64,000 bases of DNA from Vibrio aquaticus (GCF_003970385.1 NZ_RXZH01000001.1:744001-808000); one strand, 5' to 3'; shown: positions 9,669-16,967, numbered from the stretch's first letter. The notes: generated from the letters alone by a model not told the origin. Made by a program: numbers and translations.

Positions 9669-10589
9669 ATGAAAGCTGTTCAACTTAATGAAACAGGACG
9701 AGTAGAAATTCGAGATATCGCCGTTCCAGAACCAGAGCACGATGAGATTCTGATTAAAGTTGCGGCGGTCGGCATCAACCCTGTCGATTGGAAGATTGCG
9801 TCAGGGCAACTTGACCAGTTGATTAATCAACCTTTACCTCTCACCCTTGGCTGGGATGTAGCAGGTGAAGTGGTTCATGCAGGCAAAGGCTACCTTGCAG
9901 GAGATAAAGTTTACGGCATGAAAGCCATCGGCCAAGAGGGTGCGCTATCGGAATACTGCACCATCAAGCGTTCACTGCTTTCACTTGCGCCGAAAACCTT
10001 AGATATTGTAAAAGCGGCCTCTGTCCCTATGGTTAGCTTAACGAGCTGGCAAGCCTTATTCACAGCAGGAAACATTCGTCGCCATCAGCGTGTTCTAATT
10101 CAAGCGGGCGCCGGTGGGGTTGGTTCAATCGCGATTCAATTGGCCAAAATCATGGGGGCTTATGTAATTGCCACCACCTCGGAAAAAAATAGAGATTACG
10201 TACTTGATCTCGGTGCAGATGAAGTGATTGATTACAGGACAAGCAACATTGTCGATGTCCTAAAAGACAACCCCGTTGATTTGGTTCTTGAGTCTCAATC
10301 AGGGGAGTTTCAGCTCGAAGCGATTGAAGTGCTAAAACCAAAGGGAAAACTGGTGAGTATTTCGTGGATTCCGCCGGAAATCATACAAGCCGCAGAGAGA
10401 AAAGGCATCGAAACAGAGTTTGTTTTCGTTCAATACAATGCAGAGCATTTGCGTCACATTACCGACTTAATTGATGAAGATCAGCTTAAAGTGACTATCA
10501 GTGGTCAATATCATTTCGAGGACATTGCTGAAGCTTACGATGAGAGTAAACAAGGCCGAGTGCGAGGGAAACTGGTCGCCACTTTCTAA
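9669..10589 (+). CDS. NADP-dependent MDR oxidoreductase (quinone-reductase-like, zinc-free)
   Basis: A 306-residue medium-chain dehydrogenase/reductase. The GroES-like N-terminal domain (residues 1-115) contains WKIASGQ and LGWDVAGEV. A Rossmann domain with IQAGAGGVGSIAIQLAK (about 143-159) and the C-terminal dimer domain follow. The structural and catalytic zinc cysteines of alcohol dehydrogenases are absent, which places it with quinone oxidoreductase/zeta-crystallin-type enzymes that reduce quinones or alpha,beta-unsaturated carbonyls with NADPH. A GGAGAG ribosome site precedes the ATG. It diverges from a LysR gene. A terminator copy 65 bp downstream may end its transcript. Confidence 0.88.
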   Translation: MKAVQLNETGRVEIRDIAVPEPEHDEILIKVAAVGINPVDWKIASGQLDQLINQPLPLTLGWDVAGEVVHAGKGYLAGDKVYGMKAIGQEGALSEYCTIKRSLLSLAPKTLDIVKAASVPMVSLTSWQALFTAGNIRRHQRVLIQAGAGGVGSIAIQLAKIMGAYVIATTSEKNRDYVLDLGADEVIDYRTSNIVDVLKDNPVDLVLESQSGEFQLEAIEVLKPKGKLVSISWIPPEIIQAAERKGIETEFVFVQYNAEHLRHITDLIDEDQLKVTISGQYHFEDIAEAYDESKQGRVRGKLVATF

Positions 10590-10654
10590 TTCTTATGCCA
10601 CATAATCCTTAGACGATTACCTCATTTCTCTTATGTATGGAAGCACAAAAGAAA

Positions 10655-10683
10655 AAGCGCAGTGATTGGCCATCACTGCGCTT
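10655..10683. terminator. Bidirectional terminator, copy 1 of a duplicated hairpin
   Basis: The perfect stem AAGCGCAGTGAT/ATCACTGCGCTT with a 5-nt loop is flanked by A-rich sequence on the left, giving a T-run on the minus strand. A 26-nt core is identical to the terminator at 12164-12190. Here it directly follows the broken methyltransferase 3' end at 10706-10796. Confidence 0.85.
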
Positions 10684-10705
10684 CATTGTGTTCTGAGGTT
10701 GGTCT

Positions 10706-10796
10706 TTAGCTGTGCTGACCGCGTAGGTTATCCAGAATAATGCCTGTCGCCATTGCTACGTTCAATGACTCTGTGCCACCGAAAGCTGGAATGGTG
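10706..10796 (-). pseudogene. 3'-end remnant of a TrmH-type rRNA methyltransferase gene
   Basis: This 91-bp segment encodes IPAFGGTESLNVAMATGIIL plus eight more residues and a stop, the last 28 residues of a SpoU/TrmH methyltransferase. It aligns with the end of the intact gene at 12918-13652, with 13 differences in 91 bases by my count and only two amino-acid changes. Homology stops abruptly at 10796; upstream (10797 on) is unrelated. The frame continues as a short open stretch to about 10891, but that part is not methyltransferase sequence. It looks like a displaced original gene end or the scar of an insertion. Confidence 0.85.
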
Positions 10797-11070
10797 TACC
10801 TGATAAGTTGGCATATTAGAAAAATATCAAAAGCACAAAATTTTGAAGGGATGGCGTAATACGTCAGCCCTTTTGATACCGTCATCCTCAAGAACGAGGA
10901 ACGAGTGAGTTGGGGATCTCTTGAAGCCTACTGCTGAATTTTATTTGGACAGAACCTTAATAGGTACAAACCAACTCACATCGCGTATACAGGATCTACG
11001 CCATTCATCATTAGAAAAATAAATGAAAATAAACCTATCTTTAATTATTCAAACCTGTATAGTTGCTATC
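10797..11070. other. Non-coding stretch before the cold-shock gene
   Basis: A/T-rich sequence with no credible gene. It holds a 40-bp dispersed repeat (listed separately). At its right edge is a possible -10 element, TATAGT (11058-11063), which is in place to start the cold-shock transcript. Confidence 0.5.
10881..10920 (+). repeat. Dispersed 40-bp repeat, copy 1
   Basis: A segment running from GTCATCCTCAAGAACGAGG to GGGGATCTC. A related 40-bp segment lies inverted at 12010-12049. Short intergenic repeats of this GTCATYCY...GGGAATCTC type are common in many bacterial genomes (from memory), and the two copies here bracket the cold-shock module. Confidence 0.55.
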
Positions 11071-11236
11071 GCTCTGACAAAGAGTTGTTTAAAGATAAAA
11101 ATATAAAGTAAGTTTTCCAGTGTCATCCTTAGCAAGTTTCTCTCTGTATCTCCCTTAATTCCCTATCTCCAAAATAATACCTATGTTCAGTGCACCTTAA
11201 TTTTAATTTCATAAGGGGCATAATATGTCTAATCAA
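11071..11236 (+). repeat. Cold-shock leader, copy A (5' UTR plus first four codons)
   Basis: The 154-base leader immediately upstream of the cold-shock gene, including the ribosome site AAGGGG and the start ATGTCTAATCAA. It is repeated almost in full at 11487-11653 (about 87-90% identity by eye). Long structured leaders are a known feature of cspA-family mRNAs, where they control stability and translation by temperature; that this one does so is inferred. Confidence 0.75.
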
Positions 11237-11434
11237 GCAATTGGTACAGTAAAGTGGTTTAACGAAACTAAAGGTTTCGGTTTCATTTCTCAAGAAAATG
11301 GCGATGATTTATTTGTTCATTTCCGAAGCATTTTAGGTGATGGGTTTAAGAAGCTTGTTGAAGGAGAAAAGGTTTCCTTTACCATAGGTAAAGGACCAAA
11401 AGGCCTTCAAGCTGAAAATGTAACGGCACTTTAG
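11225..11434 (+). CDS. CspA-family cold-shock protein
   Basis: A 69-residue single-domain cold-shock protein (RNA chaperone). RNP1 is KGFGFIS (residues 16-22) and RNP2 is LFVHFRSI (about 29-36). The family start [15 protein letters not shown] is clear. A small change is HFRSI where most homologues have HFSAI. A strong AAGGGGC ribosome site precedes the ATG, and the leader is about 150 bases long. The next transcript unit downstream carries a copy of the same leader. Such proteins melt RNA structures during cold shock; which paralogue this is cannot be decided. Confidence 0.93.
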   Translation: MSNQAIGTVKWFNETKGFGFISQENGDDLFVHFRSILGDGFKKLVEGEKVSFTIGKGPKGLQAENVTAL

Positions 11435-11486
11435 TCTTACAGTTGAATTTTAACTTCCTTATCATTATTCGTGTGGTAAGGCAGTT

Positions 11487-11653
11487 GCTCTGACAAATAG
11501 TTGTTTCAAGATAAAATATAAAGAAAGTTTTTCAGCGTCATCCCTAGCAAGTTTCTCTCTGTAACCTCCCTTAATTCTCTATCCTAAAAATAATACCTAT
11601 GTTCAGTGCACCTTAATTCTAATTTTTATAAGGGGCATAATATGTCTAATCAA
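11487..11653 (+). repeat. Cold-shock leader, copy B
   Basis: A near-complete second copy of the 11071-11236 leader, including the ribosome site and the first codons ATGTCTAATCAA, with one single-base gap and about 18 substitutions. The putative -10 (TATAGT) upstream of copy A is not conserved here, so transcription may read through from the cold-shock gene or use another promoter. Homology ends four codons into the downstream ORF. Confidence 0.8.
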
Positions 11654-11797
11654 ATAGTTAATAACGAGAATAGATTTAATAAAAGTAAAACTATTCAAAA
11701 TAAACAAACTTCAATCACTGAAAGAGTGAAGGTGAATAGTCTTCTCCAAAGAGTTGCCAATGGCCAAGCTGGTGTTGTTTTGGAGGAGTTATTTTGA
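11642..11797 (+). CDS. Unknown 51-residue protein with a captured cold-shock leader
   Basis: A small ORF starting MSNQIVNNENRFNKSK and ending RVANGQAGVVLEELF. The first four codons and the ribosome site AAGGGGC are those of the cold-shock gene; after that no cold-shock domain remains. The rest is polar and Asn/Lys-rich, with a possible amphipathic helix near residues 27-45 (RVKVNSLLQRVANGQAG). It overlaps the next tiny ORF by 3 nt at its stop codon. I do not recognise it. It could be a real cold-induced small protein or a decayed paralogue. Good translation signals favour expression. Confidence 0.5.
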   Translation: MSNQIVNNENRFNKSKTIQNKQTSITERVKVNSLLQRVANGQAGVVLEELF

Positions 11798-11877
11798 AAA
11801 ACAATGTAAGAAAGAAGATCTGGTTCAAGTTAAAAAAGTGTGAATCAAGTACTAGAAAATATTTTTTGTCAAATTGA
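11794..11877 (+). CDS. Possible translationally coupled 27-residue basic peptide
   Basis: A TTG start overlaps the TGA stop of the previous ORF (TTGA), with a perfect GGAGG at 11782-11786 seven bases upstream. It encodes a very basic peptide, MKNNVRKKIWFKLKK then 12 more residues. I do not recognise it. The overlap plus the strong ribosome site suggest coupling, but an ORF this short can arise by chance, and a TTG start lowers confidence. Confidence 0.3.
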   Translation: MKNNVRKKIWFKLKKCESSTRKYFLSN

Positions 11878-12163
11878 ATATATAGTTTGTAAGGAGCTGG
11901 GTCATCGACCTCTTTTTAATACCCTAGCAAACTTTGGGCACAAACAATTCAGAATCACCTCACGCAATGAAAGAGCCCTGCGTTTTAAAGGCAACTCGAA
12001 AAACTTAGAGAGATTCCCTACTCCTTCCTTCGTCAGTCTATGGAATGACAGAGAGCTCGCGTTACTTTTGACTGGTTAAGGTATCGCTGCAGTTTGTCGA
12101 CCGGTAAAGTCTATCAGTTGTGGAACCAACTCAATAAAAAACTCCATCTGCTCAAAATAAAAA
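11878..12163. other. Non-coding stretch with repeat copy 2
   Basis: No convincing gene. A 79-codon frame at 11840-12079 runs through it but consists partly of the dispersed repeat and has no ribosome site. The stretch lies between the tiny ORFs and the trmY terminator. Confidence 0.5.
12010..12049 (-). repeat. Dispersed 40-bp repeat, copy 2 (inverted)
   Basis: Read on the minus strand, it runs from GTCATTCCATAGACTGACG to GTAGGGAATCTC. Both ends and the central CGA-GGA-GAGT pattern match the copy at 10881-10920, in opposite orientation, so the pair flanks the cold-shock module at about 1.1 kb spacing. Confidence 0.55.
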
Positions 12164-12190
12164 AACGCAGTGATTGGCCATCACTGCGCT
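12164..12190 (-). terminator. Terminator of trmY, copy 2 of the duplicated hairpin
   Basis: The stem CGCAGTGAT/ATCACTGCG with loop TGGCC is followed on the minus strand by CGTTTTTTTATTTTG. The core is identical over 26 nt to 10655-10683. Confidence 0.88.
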
Positions 12191-12224
12191 TTACTATCAC
12201 GTTTGGTTTGATTAACTAAATCGC

Positions 12225-12827
12225 TCAGAATCCGCGTCGATCAAACTCATTATGGATAAGTACGATACATTGAGATGCAAACAGCATTTGAGGGCCAAGA
12301 CTCACCTTCTGCGTACCTAAACGCTTGAGACTGTTCCAACTCTTTTTAGGCATAGGAATGTGGTCAGTTAGGATAAAACAAGCCGGGCCGCTGAACGGTT
12401 CGTCACGAATATCCGTCCCTTTCTTATCAAGTAAGTAGAGCGTGTAATCTTCTGCCAAGCGCTGAACCAATTTTTCAAAACTCACTGTTTCAACACTTAA
12501 CCCTTCAGACACATCGCGCTGCTCTTCTTTCTTCATGCCAACCGAGTGTTGTAACCCTTTGGCAATCAAAGCGATCAGAGCCGACTCATGAAAGCCACCA
12601 ATATTACGAAGTTGGCTAGAATCAAAACGTAGGGTACGTGAGAAATCTGCAGTACTTTCAATAACTAGATAGACCGTTACATCATCGCGATGAGATTGCG
12701 CGGTAAAGATCGCGTTCATCAAGACGTGAGCAAGAATTTCGGAATGAGCGTCACCACCGACGCCAGCGACGAAAGTGTTATGATCAGTGGATGCAGCGCG
12801 AGCACGGATGACAAAGGCTTTATTCAT
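12225..12827 (-). CDS. trmY: TrmY-family tRNA pseudouridine-54 N1-methyltransferase
   Basis: A 200-residue SPOUT methyltransferase of the DUF358/TrmY type, known mainly from archaea, where it makes N1-methylpseudouridine at tRNA position 54 using S-adenosylmethionine. Recognisable blocks are the start MNKAFVIRARAAS, then GGFHESALIALIAKGLQ, YLLDKKGTDIRD, ILTDHIPMPKK and the C-terminal knot SQCIVLIHNEFDRRGF. I chose the ATG at 12827 because the family begins there; the frame is open for 15 more codons upstream. It shares a strand with the TrmH-type gene 90 bp upstream. The bacterial RNA target is not known to me. Confidence 0.82.
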   Translation of the reverse strand: MNKAFVIRARAASTDHNTFVAGVGGDAHSEILAHVLMNAIFTAQSHRDDVTVYLVIESTADFSRTLRFDSSQLRNIGGFHESALIALIAKGLQHSVGMKKEEQRDVSEGLSVETVSFEKLVQRLAEDYTLYLLDKKGTDIRDEPFSGPACFILTDHIPMPKKSWNSLKRLGTQKVSLGPQMLFASQCIVLIHNEFDRRGF

Positions 12828-12917
12828 AAATAACCATTCATTTAAAAAGTAACAAAGGGTGCCCCGACTCATCCACTTACAAAGAGTCGAAAGCTTAAAG
12901 ATGTTCTAAATTTATTC

Positions 12918-13652
12918 TTAACTGTGCTGACGGCGCAAGTTATCTAAGATGATACCTGTCGCCATTGCCACGTTCAGTGACTCTGCGCCACCGAAAGCTG
13001 GAATCGTGATTTTATCAGTCACGAACTTCGCTGCATGTTCACGAATGCCGTGAGACTCACTACCCATCAGTAAAATACCCTCGGCAGCAAATTCCGTTTT
13101 ATGTACGCTTTCACCTTCTAAGAACGCACCGTAAACAGGAAGGTTTGATTGCTCTAGGTAGCTTGGCAGGTCAAGCTGACTTACCGTCACACGACCAAAA
13201 CTGCCCATCGTCGCACTGATGGTTTTCGGGTTGTATGGGTCAGCACAGTCAGTGCTTGCCACAATGTGTTTGATGCCGTACCAATCAGCAACTCGAATAA
13301 TCGTACCTAAGTTGCCTGGGTCAGACACACCATCTAATGCAATCATCAAGCCTTGTGCTTTTGGTGTTTCTACACTTGGAATTTCAACCACAGCAATCGT
13401 GGCATTATTGCTAACTAGCGTGCTCGCTTTGGTTAGGTCATCAAGCGAAGCCTCGATGCACTCAAAACCGCTCAGTTCGCTGCGATTCTCAGCCAGAAAA
13501 TCAGCCGTTGCAAAGATCTGCTTAACCGTCAGAGCGCTATTCGCCAACTCAAGTACGTTCTTTTCTCCTTGCACCAAAAACAAACCATGCGCTTTACGCT
13601 GTTTCTTTTGGCCAAGAGCTCGAAGTAATTTAAGTTGGTTTTTTGAAATCAT
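12918..13652 (-). CDS. TrmH/SpoU-family RNA 2'-O-methyltransferase
   Basis: A 244-residue SPOUT enzyme. The N-terminal L30e-like RNA-binding domain (residues 1-90) begins MISKNQLKLLRALGQKKQRK, and the C-terminal knotted SAM-binding domain has motifs ALDGVSDPGNLGTIIRVADW (about 109-128), LLMGSESHGI and ESLNVAMATGIILDNLRR. These enzymes methylate ribose in rRNA or tRNA; the exact target is unknown. Its 3' end exists in a second, truncated copy at 10706-10796 beside a duplicated terminator, so the gene end has been through a duplication or replacement event. Confidence 0.9.
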   Translation of the reverse strand: MISKNQLKLLRALGQKKQRKAHGLFLVQGEKNVLELANSALTVKQIFATADFLAENRSELSGFECIEASLDDLTKASTLVSNNATIAVVEIPSVETPKAQGLMIALDGVSDPGNLGTIIRVADWYGIKHIVASTDCADPYNPKTISATMGSFGRVTVSQLDLPSYLEQSNLPVYGAFLEGESVHKTEFAAEGILLMGSESHGIREHAAKFVTDKITIPAFGGAESLNVAMATGIILDNLRRQHS

Positions 13653-13740
13653 AATCTGTCCAAGGTAAGAGGGCTTAACCCAAATAAAAGCGCGGCAATT
13701 ATAGAGTAAAGCCTTGGTGAGCTAAAGAGGCTAGACAAGA

Positions 13741-13962
13741 TTACTCAGATTCTGATTGCACCAGTTCAATGATTTTTGTCGCTTTCTCGAAATGATCAAG
13801 CTTATGAGTCTGAATCCACCACGTAGCGGCTTCCATTAATAATTCTGGATCATCATTCTTGTTGGCAAAAAATGCATAGAAAGAAACGCCCACTCCCTCA
13901 CCCTTTTGAGCAATCTTCTTTTGGCATACTGAAATAACTTTTTCTTGTAGTGAGCGGCGCAT
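13741..13962 (-). CDS. Conserved small protein of unknown function
   Basis: A 73-residue soluble protein, MRRSLQEKVISVCQKKIAQK to ELVQSESE, mostly helical with a central GEGVGVSFYAFF segment. An AGGGATACA ribosome site precedes the ATG, and the composition looks like a real gene. I believe similar proteins occur across vibrios, but I do not recognise a characterised family. It sits alone between the methyltransferase gene and the divergent HD-domain gene. Confidence 0.7.
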   Translation of the reverse strand: MRRSLQEKVISVCQKKIAQKGEGVGVSFYAFFANKNDDPELLMEAATWWIQTHKLDHFEKATKIIELVQSESE

Positions 13963-14143
13963 TGTATCCCTTTCCGTTCATAAATTTAGAGGCTTACCCT
14001 ACTGAAGTTAACGAAAGCTCACAACCGTGAATTACTTAGATTGCTAACATTGAGACACAATGAAAACAATGCGATACGGCACTATCCCATTGACTAAGCC
14101 ATGCATGCTAGTATGCCTATCTAGCAATTTTAGGAGCGAATAG

Positions 14144-14779
14144 TTGGATATGATTCAGCGCTTTGAACCACGACTGTTTGAGTTTATCAGCCAAGAGATG
14201 GTGCAAGACCCTGCCCACGACCTTAGCCACGTAAAGAGAGTAGTAAATACGGCACGTGAGTTATGCCAGCAAGAAAACGCTCGCCTAGCCGTTGTACTGC
14301 CTGCCGCTTACTTACATGACTGCTTTACCTTTGCCAAGAATCACCCAGACAGAGCGAAAAGCTCCACCATTGCGGCAGACAAAGCCACTGCATTTTTGCA
14401 AAGCATTGGTTACCCAAGCGAGTACATTGACGATATTCACCACGCAATATGCGCCCATAGCTACAGTGCCAACATAACGCCAACCACGCTCGAAGCGAAG
14501 ATTATCCAAGACGCCGATAGATTAGATGCGCTTGGGGCTATCGGCATTGCACGTTGCTTGCAAGTTAGCGCTGGGTTTGGTGCTAGCCTTTATCAAGTTG
14601 ATGACCCGTTTTGTACCGACCGAGAGCTGGATGATAAGAACTACACCGTCGACCACTTCTACAACAAGCTGTTTAAGCTCGAAACAATGATGAATACTGA
14701 ATCTGCAAAGAAAGAAGCACGCAAAAGAACGGCCTATATGGAGGCATTTCTTCAACAGTTGAAGCAAGAGATAGACTAA
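14144..14779 (+). CDS. HD-domain metal-dependent phosphohydrolase (YedJ-like)
   Basis: A 211-residue HD-superfamily hydrolase. The metal-binding residues are seen in DPAHDLSHVKRV (about 22-33), LHDCF (HD pair about 64-65) and the later QDADRLDALGAIG (about 124-136), with HAICAHSYS between. Cytosolic phosphatase or phosphodiesterase on nucleotides is typical, and the substrate is unknown. Start choice: a TTG at 14144 lies seven bases after AGGAG, whereas the ATG at 14150 is 13 bases away, so the TTG start (MDMIQRFEPR) is preferred, though the six-base difference is minor. Confidence 0.85.
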   Translation: MDMIQRFEPRLFEFISQEMVQDPAHDLSHVKRVVNTARELCQQENARLAVVLPAAYLHDCFTFAKNHPDRAKSSTIAADKATAFLQSIGYPSEYIDDIHHAICAHSYSANITPTTLEAKIIQDADRLDALGAIGIARCLQVSAGFGASLYQVDDPFCTDRELDDKNYTVDHFYNKLFKLETMMNTESAKKEARKRTAYMEAFLQQLKQEID

Positions 14780-14902
14780 TTCGCTGATATCCTAACCATT
14801 AACCATAGCTCCACACATGCTCACAGCTGAGTAAATAAATGTTCCCAAGCTACTCGTCACAAGTGACTACACTTATTTAAATGACTCAGCGAGGAGCAAT
14901 GT

Positions 14903-15634
14903 ATGTTTACCCGAGCTCTTATTTTATTCACCTTATTAGTTTTGCCTGCCCATGCTCAAATGCCAGTGAATGTCGTCTGGACGATACAAGATGAATGGCC
15001 GCCCTACATCATCGATTCTGACAGCAAAAATGGGCTTGCTCACGACATCATTTCAGAAGCCTTCGCAGACCAAGGTTATCAAATCAAGAATACAATCAAA
15101 CCGTGGAGTCGAGCACTTCGCGAAGTCATGACGCAACGTTTTGATATTGCCCTCACCGTCTGGAAAAGCAGCGAGCGATTAGTTTTTCTTTCCTTCAGCG
15201 ATCCTTACCTGACCAACTCATTGGTTTTCGTTACCTTAAAAGGCAATCGCTTCGACTATTCGGGGCTGCCTAGCCTGACTGATAAGAGAATTGGAGTGTT
15301 GAGGGGGTATGCGTACGACGACACTTTCTTACAAGCTGAAAACTTCGACCGAATGGAGTCTGACAGTTTAGCCACCAACGTCCGAAAGCTGAAAGCCAAT
15401 AGAATCGATGCTTTGATCGCTGATAAAATCTTTTTCCGTTGGTATGTCAAAACCAATCAGATGGACATCAATGATTTTGAGCTTGTTGCCCAACCTTTAG
15501 CGGTAAACCCATTACATATTGCGATCAGCCGAGAGCACCCTAAACGGGAAGAGATACTCTCTGCTTTTAACGCCGGCCTTAAAGCACTTCAACAGTCCGG
15601 TCGGATAGCCGAGTTAATTGAGCAATACCAATAA
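14903..15634 (+). CDS. Periplasmic substrate-binding protein (amino-acid-binding type)
   Basis: A 243-residue type-II periplasmic binding protein. The signal peptide is MFTRALILFTLLVLPAHA, cleaved before QMPVN. The mature part follows the SBP_bac_3 plan: WPPYIIDS, GLAHDIISEAF, PWSRALREV, then RIGVLRGYAYDD and a C-terminal AFNAGLKALQQSGRI. No ABC permease or ATPase is adjacent, so it is probably an orphan binding protein or a sensor partner. A GAGGAG ribosome site precedes the start. It ends at a bidirectional terminator shared with the M23 gene. Confidence 0.85.
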   Translation: MFTRALILFTLLVLPAHAQMPVNVVWTIQDEWPPYIIDSDSKNGLAHDIISEAFADQGYQIKNTIKPWSRALREVMTQRFDIALTVWKSSERLVFLSFSDPYLTNSLVFVTLKGNRFDYSGLPSLTDKRIGVLRGYAYDDTFLQAENFDRMESDSLATNVRKLKANRIDALIADKIFFRWYVKTNQMDINDFELVAQPLAVNPLHIAISREHPKREEILSAFNAGLKALQQSGRIAELIEQYQ

Positions 15635-15667
15635 AAAACACCAATAGCAATAAAGCCAAGTGATTCT

Positions 15668-15701
15668 AAAAATGGCGAGGTTATTACACCTCACCATTTT
15701 T
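15668..15701. terminator. Bidirectional terminator
   Basis: AAATGG, then GAGGT/ACCTC with a 6-nt loop, then CCATTTTTTT, lies between the converging binding-protein and M23-peptidase genes. A-runs and T-runs flank both sides of the stem. Confidence 0.85.
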
Positions 15702-16922
15702 TTAGCCTTGAGAAATATCGCTATTCACCTTAGCCTCAAACTCGGCAATACGGGCGATAAATGCGGGTTTGTCTTTCTTCGATATTGATGTTGCCAACGG
15801 CAGATTGGCCTTCATTGGATCGACAGCTCTGTTCCTGACTCGCACTTCAAAGTGCAGGTGTGGCCCAGTTAAGCGCCCGGTTGCACCTGACAGTGCTATT
15901 TTCTGTCCACGTTTAACCTGCTGGCCTCGCTTCACCAGAGACTTACTCAGATGCAAATAACGCGTGGTATAGACACTGTTGTGCTCAATAACGACATATT
16001 TACCAGCATAGGGGTGGTCTCTCACCGCGACAACTTTGCCATCACCGGTTGAATAAATGGGTGCACCTACAGGCGTGGCGAAGTCCGTACCGTTATGTGG
16101 CGAAATTCGCCCTGTCACTGGGTGCTTACGTTTTGGGTTAAACGGTGAGGTAATCCGGCGGTATTGAACATCTATCGGATAACGGTTAAAGGCGCGCTCT
16201 AAGCTGTTACCCTCTCGGTCATAGAAACGTCCGTCATTGGCTAAAAACGCAGAGACATCACCTTTCGCAAGCTTAAATGAAATCGCTTGAATCTCACTGT
16301 TTCCTGTTGGGTGGTCACCAAGGTACTGCTTATTGATCATTACATCGAACTGGTCACCGGCTCGAAGCGTACGAGAGAAATTAATCTTATCCTTCAACAC
16401 CCGTGTGATTTCAGCAATCTGCCTTGATGACAGGCCCATCTTGTGAGCAGAAAGTGAAAAACTGCCATTGATCGTCCCACTGTACAATTCTTCACGCCAC
16501 TCACCCGGCAGTTCTTGAAAATCATAAACAAACTCCCCGTCATCCGTTCTACGATAGGTAGCTTGCTCAACCAAACTGATATGGTAAGTCAATGAGCGTA
16601 GCTGACGAGTGTGGCTATCCACGATGAACTCAAGCTGATCACCAGGCTTAATCGTATCAAGCTGCAAGTGTTCTAGATCTGCAGCAAGCACCTTATGCAG
16701 CGTAGTGTAGGGTATGTTCCATGAAGAAAAGATATCACTTAGCGTATCGCCAACTTTGACGAAATAGTGCACGCGTATGACAGAGTCTTTCAGCGGCGCT
16801 TCAGGGGCAGGCGTGACGACAATTTTTGGTGGTGGAGTCTGCTCATCGGAGGTTGGTAGGAAGAACGCAGCAGAAAGCGCAACCCCTGCAATGGCAGATA
16901 ATACTATTCTAAAATATTTCAT
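15702..16922 (-). CDS. M23 peptidoglycan DD-endopeptidase (ShyB/ShyA-like)
   Basis: A 406-residue envelope protein that should cut peptidoglycan cross-links. An N-terminal membrane anchor (MKYFRIVLSAIAGVALSAAF) is followed by a Pro-rich linker, an OapA/LysM-like domain (VHYFVKVGDTLSDIF, about 51-105), a middle domain, and an M23 LytM domain. Zinc ligands are visible as HNGTD (His276, Asp280) and HLH (355-357). The ATG at 16922 is used; an in-frame TTG eight codons upstream is less likely. The architecture is that of Vibrio Shy endopeptidases. A Zur-like box 30 bp upstream favours ShyB, which is zinc-repressed in V. cholerae. Confidence 0.85.
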   Translation of the reverse strand: MKYFRIVLSAIAGVALSAAFFLPTSDEQTPPPKIVVTPAPEAPLKDSVIRVHYFVKVGDTLSDIFSSWNIPYTTLHKVLAADLEHLQLDTIKPGDQLEFIVDSHTRQLRSLTYHISLVEQATYRRTDDGEFVYDFQELPGEWREELYSGTINGSFSLSAHKMGLSSRQIAEITRVLKDKINFSRTLRAGDQFDVMINKQYLGDHPTGNSEIQAISFKLAKGDVSAFLANDGRFYDREGNSLERAFNRYPIDVQYRRITSPFNPKRKHPVTGRISPHNGTDFATPVGAPIYSTGDGKVVAVRDHPYAGKYVVIEHNSVYTTRYLHLSKSLVKRGQQVKRGQKIALSGATGRLTGPHLHFEVRVRNRAVDPMKANLPLATSISKKDKPAFIARIAEFEAKVNSDISQG

Positions 16923-16952
16923 CAAATCAGCTAAACTTATAAACAACCGATA

Positions 16953-16967
16953 CGTTATAACATAACA
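16953..16967 (-). promoter_or_regulatory. Putative Zur box upstream of the M23 endopeptidase
   Basis: On the minus strand, TGTTATGTTATAACG differs from the gammaproteobacterial Zur core TGTTATANTATAACA at two positions and from the box at 30608-30622 at one. It lies in the promoter region, 30 bp before the ATG. Confidence 0.65.

Noticed and set aside
10706..10891. A 61-codon frame that might be called a gene
   Set aside because: Only its last 28 codons are methyltransferase sequence. The front is unrelated A/T-rich DNA, so it is a gene remnant.
11840..12079. A 79-codon open frame after the tiny ORFs
   Set aside because: No ribosome site, and the end encodes the dispersed repeat. It overlaps the more plausible 27-residue frame and has no protein-like character.
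12164..12190. The duplicated hairpin as a possible attachment site core
   Set aside because: The identical 26 nt is simply a terminator. Without an integrase or defined ends, I report it as a duplicated terminator only.
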